Below, piece by piece: positions 55,190 to 64,000 of a DNA stretch of 64,000 nt; within the stretch, counting starts at the first letter, position 1, and each line of letters starts with the position of its first letter. Origin of the DNA: Ahaetulla prasina (Eukaryota > Chordata > Lepidosauria > Squamata > Colubridae); NCBI RefSeq assembly GCF_028640845.1, contig NC_080539.1:180247459-180311458 (forward strand). Direction: 5' to 3'. Position numbers and translations under genes: made by a program. The notes beneath the pieces were generated by a model. That model had not been told where the DNA came from. It ran no database searches and worked only from the letters and a program-made list of their open reading frames with translations.

Positions 55190-55829
55190 CGTTTTTTCTT
55201 TGGGATCGCAGCACAGACGTTCTTCCCAGAATTGCAAGGCTGAAGGCTTCGGACGGAGAATTTTGGGGATGTGTTTCTGTGCTTGATCCCAAGTGCAATC
55301 GCCATTGACTTTCTTGCCAAAAAGACCACAGAAGACCATCACATGACCCTGGAACCCTGCAACTGTCATAAATACATGCCAGTTTCCAAGTGTCTGAATT
55401 TTGATCGCATGACTGTGGGGATGTTGCAATGGACATAAGTGTGAAAGATGGTCATAAGTCAATTTTTTCAGCATTGTTCTAACTTTGAATGGTCACTAAA
55501 TGAATGCTTGCAAGTCGAGGACTACCTGTAGTCTATGGCAATTTATTCTTGCTGTGTTCTGTGAAACTTGTTATTTAGCTAGTATATGTGTTAGGATCAG
55601 GGAGATTGGTTAGCAGCTAGCAAATATTCTAGCTTTTCTTACATGAAATCTGTCCAATATCTTTACATCTGTAGGTCTGGTTTTAAGATTGTGATTATAT
55701 AAAGCTAATAATTCAAAATTAAATTTTTATTGATAAAATGCTGTCTCATCTCTTCATCTTGACACTGGATATGGGATCTGCAGCAAAAAGAAGGCTGGGG
55801 AATTCTGGAGGTTGAAGTCCATACAGGTA

Positions 55830-56270
55830 GCCCTCGATTTAACAACCATTCCATCCACACTCTGTTCCCATCTTCCATTTCATGAGGCCAATAACTTTAT
55901 TCTGGAAATTACATGTTCAGAAGGAAACCGAATCCAGCAGGCCCCTTGAAATGAATAGGATTAACTTTTGCATATGCAGGTAGTCCTCAATTTACAACGG
56001 TTCGTTTAGTGACCATTCGAACTTACAATGGCACTGAAATGACTGCTTTGCAACTTACAGTGATTGCAGCTTCCTCAGAGTCACATGATCAAAATTCAGA
56101 GGCTTGTCAACTGGTTCATATTTATGGCAGTTTCAGTGTCCCAGGATCATGTGATCAACTTTTGCAACCTTCTGACATATTCATTTAACAACTGCAGCGA
56201 CTTACTTAACTGTGGCAAGAAAGGTTGTTAAATGTGGCAAAATTCACTTAGCACCAAAGGAACACCTCGC
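55830..56270. repeat. Dispersed squamate repeat ('caggtagtcctc' family)
   Basis: A copy with 'caggtagtcctcaattta', 'cagagtcacatgatcaaaat' and 'ggttgttaaatgtggcaaa' blocks. A second partial copy lies in opposite sense at 55330-55535, ending 'gaggactacctgta', so the two ends are inverted relative to each other, as in a DNA-transposon family. Classification is tentative. Confidence 0.55.
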
Positions 56271-56354
56271 ATTGTGGCTGCTGCAATGAAAATGAGAAAC
56301 CCAGCCAATGTTTTGAGCATGGTTAACATCTCCAGCCTAATGAGTTCTCTGTTA

Positions 56355-57713
56355 ATTGATTGCTTTGCAGTTGTGTGTCATACTTAAGAGCTGAGAAAAG
56401 TTACAAAGCATAATGATTCCCAATCAGCTTATTTATACACAAATTTGTCATGCATCCCAATTATCACAACTCTGGGTACTTTACTGAAAAAGAAGTCTGG
56501 GGAATCAATGCCAGCAAAGCCTGAAGCCCAAAATTCCCCGGTGGTTTCTTCTGGCATTCCATCTACCAGAGAGACCCCTGGGATTGATGCACAATCACAA
56601 GGGGCATTGGAGCAATCCAGTCAAGACCTTTGTTACATGCCCACTCCAGTCAGTGACAAGAAACTACCTATCAGCTTTCTGGGATGAACTTAGGCTTCTT
56701 CTGGAATTCGAAAGTGTGCATTGGAATGGATATGACCGAGTGGATATGTCCTACTTCCACTGGGGATAGGCAGCCAAACAACATATCATTATCTAACCAG
56801 AGCAAAGTATTAATGAAAAGGTTCTCCACATACAGATCATATCACAACTGTTCTGAGACAAAAGCCAGGCCTAATGAGCTCCAGGGTGTTTCGCTCTAAG
56901 TGAGCTGGGTCAAGTGATAGTTGCCAAGATAGCCATGAACTCTATGGGCTGTGCTCCATTTTCCCCCATTTCCCACACTTCCCATAACAATCTTGATTGA
57001 TTTCTCCCGCTCTTGGTTCCCTCATGGATTCAGTTACATACACAACACCTAAGCCAACACCCAAGTCATATATATCTCAGAGAAGTAAATCTTCCCCAAA
57101 CATACATGCCAAATACCAGCAAAAACATTCTGACAGGATGAAAGAAAAAAAGAGACATAGCAAAAGGAAATAGGAGGTGTGATGATCCAATAGACCAAAC
57201 CTTTATAGTGACCATGAAGCAACCTTGATGCTGAGTTGAAATGGTTTTAGTGATATTCTATTTCAACAAAGAATCTTTGAATCTCAGATGCTATTGCAGA
57301 TGGTTCTCTATATTTGTGGGAAAGGGTCTTCTTTATTTATTTATTTTCTCCATAAATTAAAATATTTCTTGATGGCCTCAACTTCTGGACGAAGAAAATG
57401 TGAACTGAAGAGAGTTCTGCAAAAAGTGGAATCAATTATCACAGAGGAATGAAAAACCAGAGTAGACCATCTCGTTAATAATTCCTCTCTGGCCAAAGAG
57501 AGGATTTGCGATTACTCCCAAGTGCAGCAGATGGTTCTGCCTTGGGAAGACACCACTAGACTGCAGTCTCTGGTGGTTTTAGGCATCTGGAAGACAAGGG
57601 AATAATCATCTTGCTCAAGCCTGGTTGGCACCTTTAAAAAGATATGAAGTTCATCTCATTTTTGGAAATTGTTTTTTATTACTTTTCACCTTTGAAAAAG
57701 CTTTGAATCAACA
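56355..57713. other. Duplicated P450 upstream flank, copy 2
   Basis: This aligns with 9715-10967 plus 15839-16295. It lacks the L1 found in copy 1 and shows the empty target site at about 57248-57264 (one base different). It also lacks about 340 bp present at 10308-10650. Confidence 0.85.
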
Positions 57714-57788
57714 GGCAAAAAAAAAAAGCTTTTAAAAGAAAGCAAAAGTCTCTGACGATCAGGAAACTCAGCTGGGATCGTCAGAGCC

Positions 57789-57853
57789 TTTTAAAAGCAT
57801 TTTTTACAACCACTTCAGCCAAAGAGGTTGTAGAAAAAAATGCTTTTAAAAGT
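57789..57853. repeat. Hairpin inverted repeat
   Basis: CTTTTAAAAGCATTTTTTAC at the left pairs with 'gtagaaaaaaatgctttt' sequence at the right around a short 'cttcagccaaag' loop. A related segment lies at 18310-18350, so it is part of a dispersed repeat. Confidence 0.7.
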
Positions 57854-57869
57854 AAAAAAAAAAAAAGTT

Positions 57870-58175
57870 GGCCACACCCACCCAATCCTATTACCCTCTC
57901 CACCAAGCCATGCCCACAGAACTGGTAGTAACAAATTTTACATTTCACGACTGGACTGGCCCCACCCCCATCTATTCTCTGCCTCATGAGTCCCAGCTGA
58001 TCGGGAGGAAATGAGGATTTTGCAGCAACCTTCCCCTGGAGTGGGGTGGAAATGGAGATTTTACAATATCTTTTCCCTGCCATGCCCACCAAGCCACACC
58101 CACCAAGCCATGCCACACCCACCAAGCCACACCCACAGAACCGATAGTAAAAAAAATTGAATCCCACTACTGGTT
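57870..58175. mobile_element. hAT-like MITE remnants
   Basis: The block ends TTGAATCCCACTACTGG, the family end seen at 6462 and 20396, and contains repeated 'ccaagccacacccac' units. A second end-like motif ('tttcacgactgg') lies at 57942. Left limits are unclear. Confidence 0.55.
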
Positions 58176-58699
58176 TTAACTATGTGGCAGTCCTCACAAC
58201 ATATCTTTCATCTCTTTCTATACAGATACACTCCATATTCTTCTGAGACCTCGGTGTCACAAGCAAAGAGAAATTCAGTTTGGCACAGAAACCTGATTGG
58301 CCCAAATAAGAGGTCATGAAGAAAATTGAATACTTTCCTCTTCCTACTGACCACAGAGACAAAACAATTCTTTAACATCATGGAAAAACATTGGCTGAAT
58401 GATTCCCCAAGAAGACAACTCTCTGTTGTTCTTTGGGCCCAGTATTGATCAGTTTAATTCCATTTATTCGTTTATCATATTTATATGGCTGTCCTTAAAT
58501 AAATAGTAAAAGATTTTTACTATTTCTTCTTCAGGAATCTTCTTCCTGAAGATTCTGTTAAATATTATTTCACAGCCATGAAAATTTCACAATTCATCCC
58601 GTATTCTATAATTATAAAGAATTATATACAATTATCATAAAAGGTAGTTTGTTGTGCAGGACAAATATGTGAAACCGGTTTGCAAAGCTTTCACAGATC

Positions 58700-58922
58700 C
58701 TATGCATATGTATATCACATGCAGGGACAAATCAAATTCCTGGGGAGGAAACAGATCCAAGGCCAAAAAGTTATAAGTCCTGTATTAAACAGAGCAGTCT
58801 GATGATTCAGTAGAAAGGATAGCTGGGCTATGCCTAATACATTGCTTTGAAATACATGTCGGAATCATTTCAGTTTACAAAATTCATCATAGTTTTTATT
58901 GAAAACTGCTTACTGAAAAGAA
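58700..58922 (+). promoter_or_regulatory. Conserved proximal 5' flank of P450 gene 2
   Basis: It matches 23080-23298 before gene 1 in several blocks and ends with 'tactgaaaagaa' before the ATG. The stretch 58176-58699 has no recognised feature. Confidence 0.55.
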
Positions 58923-59105
58923 ATGGATTGGATTGGACCAATTTTAATTGTATTATTAATTATTCTTGCAATTATGTTTCTTTTGAAAAAGGGAAGTTTC
59001 AAGAATAACAGCTCTCCCAATCTCCCTCCAGGGCCCAGGACCATACCCATTTTGGGAAACCTGCATACGATGGATCTGAAGAGGCCTTACAGAACAATGA
59101 TAGTG
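58923..59105 (+). CDS. CYP2K-like: P450 gene 2, exon 1
   Basis: It encodes 61 residues, the same length as gene 1 exon 1, ending MDLKRPYRTMIV. The frame would continue into the intron without a stop for some codons, but the GTAAAG donor and the gene 1 match set the end. Confidence 0.9.
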
Positions 59106-60132
59106 GTAAAGCCTGTAATGAAAAAGCATGCATGTATTTTGTCAAAATTAGTTGAGATGGGACAAAATCTTGGTAAGTTATGCAAGTAAGTCTCATGTGT
59201 TCCTTGATGATCTTCAACATCTATTAAATATTTTTAAAATAGAAATTTATTAGTATCTGAATATCATGGAAGGATTATTTTAAGAAAATATTTTTGTTAA
59301 TGGATGTAAAATTTTCTAATTGTTTATTCAAGTACTTTTTTAAAATTTTCTAATTAAAAACAATTTTTGTTTATTCAGATTTGCAGAAATTGTTTAACCC
59401 TCAGTGGGCTTTTGAGGAAATATAAATACTATTAAGCTGAATGATAGGATATGTACTTAGCAGTACTCCTATTTATTGCATATTTTAAGCAAAATTAAGG
59501 TGGTTCAGTGGCTAAGACGCTGAGCTTGTCAAACGAAAGGTCGGCAGTTCAGTGGTTTGAATCCCTAATGCCACGTAACGGGGTGAGCTCCCGTTACTTG
59601 TCCCGGTTTCCGCCAATTTAGCAGTTTGAAAGCAAAAAGTGCAAGTAGAAAAATAGGGACCACCTTCAGTCCCTATTGGTTGGGAAGGTAATAGTGTTCT
59701 GTGCACCTTTGGCATTTAGTCATGCTGGCCACACGACCACGGAGACGTCTTCAGACAGCGCTGGCTCTTCGGCTTTGAAACGGAGATGAGCACTGCCCCC
59801 TGGAGTTGGGAACAACTAGCACATATGTGCAAGGGGAACCTTTACCTTTACCTTTTTAAGCAGAATTATAAGTCAAATTATAACACCTGGTTTCTTAAAC
59901 CATCTTCTATATATATGAGTATAATTAATAATCAAAATGGTCTCTTGTTTTCCTTCTTCTGAATTCCAGTGGTCAAAAAAATATGGTCCCATTTTCCGCA
60001 TCAAACTGGGATTCCAGGAGATGGTGGTGCTGACTGGCTATGAGACGGTCAAAGAGGCTGTAGTGAACCAGGCTGATGCATTTGCAGATAGGGCTGAGTT
60101 CCCCATTTTTGAAGATGCTGGGAAAGGATCTG
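58923..60132 (+). CDS. CYP2K-like: Cytochrome P450 family 2 protein (CYP2K-like), gene 2, exons 1-2 only
   Basis: Exon 1 (58923-59105) and exon 2 (59970-60132) have the same lengths, phases and splice sites (GTG|GTAAAG, CCAG|TGG, TCTG|GTGAGT) as gene 1. Exon 1 encodes a membrane anchor ([18 protein letters not shown]), KKGSFKNN and [13 protein letters not shown]. Exon 2 encodes [17 protein letters not shown] and [19 protein letters not shown]. No exon 3 appears before the window ends at 64000, so its intron 2 exceeds 3.8 kb. Both exons are open and likely functional; the rest must lie to the right. Confidence 0.88.
59498..59853 (+). mobile_element. Sauria-type SINE, full length, in intron 1 of gene 2
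   Basis: A 356-bp SINE with a tRNA-like head ('ggttcagtggctaagacgc', then a B-box-like 'tttgaatccc') and CTTTACC tail. It is flanked by a 15-bp direct repeat TTTTAAGCARAATTA (59483-59497, 59854-59868). Intron 1 of gene 1 has this site once and empty (23836-23850), so the SINE inserted after the gene duplication. Confidence 0.93.
59970..60132 (+). CDS. CYP2K-like: P450 gene 2, exon 2
   Basis: 163 bp, same as gene 1 exon 2, with most changes after the ADR motif. The first ~350 bp of the following intron still match gene 1 (including the empty L1 target site near 60272). Confidence 0.92.
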
Positions 60133-60499
60133 GTGAGTTATTTCATTCTGGATTATAACTGACAAACCTTTCAGATGTGCTATCAGTATAATGTAGAACT
60201 TTTCATCTGAGGTTTTCACCAGCAGTACCTAGATGAATGAAATGTTTTCTGCAAATTCAACCAGGATGAAAATCGAACTAAAACATTTCTTGTACCATGG
60301 TAACTTTGTCTCTTAGTGCTCATGGAGAGAACTGGAGAACTGGAGAATAAAAAGCTGTGTCAATATTGTAACGAGCCCAGGAGCCTTACATGCTGCTTAC
60401 TACCATGTTTGATTACGTTTATTTGCAAATTTGGGGTGGGGTGGGGATGGGGGGGGAGGAATCCCAGTAGAAGATATGCCTTTTTCTGTATATAACTCT

Positions 60500-61039
60500 T
60501 CATCATAAATAGCCTTACATATCATTTCTTTGTGCAATGTTTTTGCCAGTTTCTCTCCCTTAATACACAATTATTCCATCCTTCATGGGGCATTTCATCA
60601 TAACATACATACAGTGCATAGCACAGGAATGCAAAGCCACAGAATCCAGATATATATTATAATATATTACAGATATATATTATATATTTATTATTCTGTG
60701 ACAACACACATAGAGAGAGAAATATTAGTTCCAGTGTTAGTAGTGGATGGTCTGAGTAAGAAACAATTGGTCTTAACATTTTCATATTGGGTATCAAAGA
60801 AGATGTTCACTGGGAAAGACAGCAGGATAGCTACTATTGATTAACTATTGATTACTATTATTAATGAAATTTAATACTTGCTGCATCAGCACAATTCCTC
60901 CAATGGCATCTACAGAGAGCCAGAGTAGTGCCCAGGAGGAAATCCTGTGGAATGGACTCACAAATTGGCTGCTTTAATTGGGCAAGTTTTAGAGCCCTTC
61001 AGTTTAGGCATCAGCAAGGGAAGGTTATATATGAGGAGA
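60500..61039. other. Intron 2 of gene 2, no recognised element
   Basis: Contains an AT-rich dinucleotide stretch (about 60645-60700) and otherwise nothing recognised. Confidence 0.5.
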
Positions 61040-61176
61040 GATTAGTTACATTTATTTTATTTTATGTATTTTTATTTTATTTATTTATTTTGTCAATCAT
61101 ATATAAGATAACATGTATAAGTATGAAAAAAGTAAGTAAAAAGGAATATTAGAACAGGGACAGTAGGCAAGCAGGT
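61040..61176 (-). mobile_element. L3/CR1 LINE 3' UTR fragment
   Basis: A TTTATTTATTTTGTCA tail is followed by 'gaacagggacagtaggca', matching the reverse complement of the L3 3' UTR seen at 45140-45310. Confidence 0.7.
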
Positions 61177-61183
61177 ACACTCA

Positions 61184-62190
61184 GTGGTGGGATTCTGCCG
61201 GTTCTAGGCAGTTCGGCCAAACCGTTTGTTAAATTGCCAGTTAGCCCAGCCCCTTGCCCCTCCCCTCCCCACCATTACTTATCGGTGTCAGGTGGGCAGA
61301 GAGGTGCATGGATCCGGTGGGCAGTGGCCGCAAGCTGCTGGCCACCCAATCCAAGTGCCACGCGGCCGCCAACAGAAGCCTGCCTGCATCCAAGCGTCTC
61401 TCTAGCCAGTGATTAAAGCGCCTCGCTGGCCACGTGGCCCTTCCTTTGCTCCTCTTCCTCCTCTTCTGCACCGATCGCGAGCAGAATTCTTGGGCTCATG
61501 TGATCCTTACTCGACTGAGGGGGATGGGGTAGGTGGGATGGGCGTCTCTCTGCGTGCTGTGGTAGCCCCGGCCTCCCTCTCTCCCTCCCTGTCATGTGGT
61601 TTTTTGCAGCGTTACCGGTTTCCAGAAACACGTCACAGGACGCGGACCCGGCTCCTCCTGTCTCTTGCTCGTTTGGAACTTCGTTTCGAAACCAAAGCCA
61701 ACCAAACCAACTACGCAGGGGGCGGGGGAGTTGCCAGGGGCCTGCAGGGGGAGAGGGCCGGTGAGTGATTTCCCCCCCCCCACCGGGACTGTTGGGGAGG
61801 GGAGGGGGGGATTTGGGAATAAGAGGTGGAGGGTGGGGCCTGGGAATCCACAGAGAGGGGCCTTTAAACCGTTCTATGGGGACGAGGGGTGCTGGCTGTG
61901 GGGCTTCTGTGAGGGGGGAATAAGCCCTTCCCCTGCGTTTGCTTTGCCAGTTGTCACTTCAAAGGGTAGGGTAGCCTCCCTTGCGTGGCTGGTGGCCTGC
62001 TAATCCTTCTTCCCTGGTCCGCCTGTATCCAAGTGTCTCCCTAGCCAGCGATTAAAGTGCGGCCAGTGAGGAGCTTGGACTGGGTGGGCAGCAAAGTGTG
62101 TGTCAATCGCCTCGGCCTGCTGCCCACCCAGCAGGACTGTCCTGCGCCCACCTCCCACCCACGCAGCGCCAGCCTACCCTACCCCATCTG
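61184..62190. other. CpG-rich stretch starting with a MITE-family end
   Basis: The left edge AGTGGTGGGATTCTGCCGGTTC is the end of the hAT-like MITE family. The rest is GC- and CpG-rich and non-repetitive by eye, except that 61375-61430 and 62018-62075 share 'tccaagtgtctc...ctagccagcgattaaag'. It could be a large non-autonomous element or a CpG island. No coding domain was recognised in any frame. Confidence 0.4.
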
Positions 62191-62195
62191 GAGAA

Positions 62196-62519
62196 AGGGT
62201 GATGGAGAGAAAGAGGGAGGCAGAAAATGATGAAGGAGAGAAAGAGAGATGAAGGATAGAAGGGGGAGAAAGATGAAGAAGAGAAAGGGGGAGAAAGATG
62301 GAGAGAAAGAGAAGGAGGGAGAAAGAGAGATTAAGGAGAGAAAGATTGAGAGAAAGAGGGGGGAGAAAGATGAAGGAGAGAAAGGGGGTAGAAAAATGGA
62401 GAGAAAGAGAGGGAGGGAGAAGGAGAGATTAAGGAGAGAAAGATTGAGAGAAAGAGAGATGAAGGATAGAAGGGGAGAAAGATGAAGAAGAGAAAAGGGA
62501 GGAGAAAGATGGAGAGAAA
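62196..62519. repeat. Purine-rich (GA) minisatellite, left part
   Basis: Irregular units of GAGAAAGA, GGAGGGAGAAAGAGAGATTAAGG and GATGAAG type. The same tract resumes at 63300 after the LINE insertion. Frames through it are low complexity. Confidence 0.9.
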
Positions 62520-63299
62520 ATGGAGTTTTCATATCAAATGACCTAAGTGCCAAAGCCCACTGCAACTACATAGCAAAAAAGGCTCTAAGAGTTGTAAACC
62601 TAATTTTACACAGCTTCTTTTCCAAAAACTCTACACCACTAACTAGAGCGTACAAAACATTTGCCAGACCTATTCTTGAATACAGCTCATCCATCTGGAA
62701 CCCATACCACATCTCTGACATTAATACAATCGAACGCGTCCAGAAATATTTTACTAGAAGAGTTCTTCACTCCTCCGAAAACAACAAAATACCTTATGCC
62801 ACCAGACTTGAAATCCTGGGATTAGAAAACTTAGAACTCCGCTGACTCCGACATGACCTGTGTTTAACACACAGAATCATCTATTGCAATATCCTTCCTG
62901 TAAAAGATTACTTCAGCTTCAATCGCAATAATACAAGAGCAAACAATAGATTCAAACTTAATGTCAACTGCTTCAAACTTGATTGCAGAAAATATGACTT
63001 CTGTAAAAGAGTTGTTAACGCTTGGAACTCACTACCTGACTCTATAGTCTCTACTCAAAATCCCAAAAATTTCAACCAAACACTGTCTACTATTGACCTC
63101 ACCCCATTCCTAAAAGGACTATAAGGGACGTGCATAAGAGCACAAAAGTGCCTACCGTTCCTGTCCTATTGTTCCCTTTCATTATATCAAATTAACATAG
63201 TTGTTGCATACTTTTGCGTATATATATGTTTTTCTTTTATGATGTGTTGTTGTTTTATGTCGATGTTTATGTATACTGTTATGACAAAATGAAATTTAA
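62520..63299 (+). mobile_element. L3/CR1 LINE 3' part inserted in the purine minisatellite
   Basis: It encodes the end of the reverse transcriptase thumb (about 62560-62820: ALRVVNLILHSFFSK, RPILEYSSSIW), then the conserved C-terminal region (LGLENLELR, a stop at 62843, [22 protein letters not shown]) and 3' UTR ending 'gttatgacaaaatgaaattt'. It is 5'-truncated. Confidence 0.88.
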
Positions 63300-63455
63300 A
63301 AAAAGAGGAGGGAGAAAGAGAGATTAAGGAGAGAAAGATTGAGAGAAAGAGGGGGGAGAAAGATGAAGGAGAGAAAGAGAGGGAGGGAGAAAGAGATTAA
63401 GGAGAGAAAGAGAGAAAGGGGGAGAAAGAGATGGAGAGAAAGAGGGAGGGAGAAT
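63300..63455. repeat. Purine-rich (GA) minisatellite, right part
   Basis: This continues 62196-62519 with the same unit types. Confidence 0.9.
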
Positions 63456-63641
63456 GGATTTGTTCTGGTAATTGGTTTAACAAGCATGGCACTGAAAAAG
63501 TGACTTATGACCTTTTTTTCACACTTAAGAACATTGCAGAAAACAGTCATTAGGGCAAAGAAGCTATATCACATGACTACCTGGACATGCCCACCTGGTC
63601 ACATGAAGCACCGCAGTTATGACATGAATGACATGGTTATT

Positions 63642-63864
63642 AAAAATGCTGCAACAGGGATAAATGATGACAGGTCATAAGTGTGAGGATTGATCAAAAG
63701 TGCGAGAACCTGTCAGAAATCACTTTTTTCAGTCCTCTGGGTAGTCCCTATGTGCATAGGGACTACCCAGACAGCTGAAAAAAGTGATTTCTGACAGGTT
63801 CTCACACTTTTGACCAGTCTTCACACTTATGACCGGTCATCTTTTATGCCTGTTGTAGCATTTT
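63642..63864. repeat. Long inverted repeat, arms about 110 bp
   Basis: The arms meet near 63753-63756 ('ccctatgtgcataggg'). The central ~90 bp of each arm are nearly perfect complements ('cagaaatcacttttttcag' against 'ctgaaaaaagtgatttctg'). It derives from the 'gaccagtcctcacac' dispersed repeat family (63480-63960), arranged head-to-head. Confidence 0.85.
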
Positions 63865-64000
63865 GTGCATAGGGACTACTCAGAGGGCTGTTATTTTTTG
63901 ACCTATTATTTTTGACCTGTCCTCACACTTTTGACCAGTCCTCACACCTACAACTGTCGTCACATTTTACATTTTGCACCCTATCTTGTAACCGTGGTGA

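Noticed and set aside
54855..55474. Several frames of 110-190 codons over the CT/CA repeat
   Set aside because: Low-complexity translation of a microsatellite and foldback sequence.
62179..62565. Serine/leucine/phenylalanine-rich frame on the minus strand
   Set aside because: Translation of the purine minisatellite; the same pattern recurs at 63296-63550.

Overview
The window is vertebrate nuclear DNA, almost certainly from a snake, and most likely an advanced (colubroid) one. Three things point there. It has split P450 exons with consensus splice sites. It has a squamate repeat set: Bov-B, a Sauria-type SINE, CR1/L3 and CR1/L2-like LINEs, long-branched L1s, hAT elements and Ty3/Gypsy. It also has several LINE 3' tails that run into AGAAT/AATAG pentamer arrays, a known feature of snake genomes. 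There is no microbial gene system and no CRISPR array.

The host genes are two head-to-tail cytochrome P450 family 2 genes on the + strand, closest by motif memory to the CYP2K group. Gene 1 has nine exons (23299-53696) that join in phase to a 496-residue protein with every expected P450 motif. Gene 2 shows only exon 1 (58923-59105) and exon 2 (59970-60132) before the window ends. Part of the upstream flank is duplicated too (9715-16295 against 56355-57713), so the pair arose by tandem duplication. The two copies act as natural empty-site controls for later insertions.

Region by region. 1-9.7 kb holds LINE and SINE debris: a hAT MITE, an L3/CR1 LINE split by a Rex1/CR1-like LINE, another hAT MITE, and a Bov-B inserted in an L3 tail. 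9.7-16.3 kb is duplicated flank carrying an L1 with a 5' inversion. 16.3-23 kb holds decayed LINE pieces and hAT-like non-autonomous elements. 23.3-24.6 kb holds gene 1 exons 1-2. 24.77-44.91 kb lies in intron 2 and is one nested insertion: a full-length L1 (minus strand) containing a CR1/L2-like LINE with a solo LTR, a Ty3/Gypsy element that holds a 4-kb hAT transposon (itself carrying a CR1/L2 fragment), and a further CR1/L2 tail. 46.2-53.7 kb holds exons 3-9. 53.7-58.9 kb is intergenic repeats and duplicated flank. 58.9-60.1 kb holds the start of gene 2. 60.2-64 kb holds a CpG-rich stretch, a purine minisatellite split by an L3 LINE, and a long inverted repeat.

Most transposon reading frames are broken. 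The clear exception is the hAT transposase (36326-38326, minus), a 666-codon uninterrupted frame. Boundaries supported by target-site duplications are stated as such; other repeat limits are approximate. Family names come from recognition of motifs, not from a database search.
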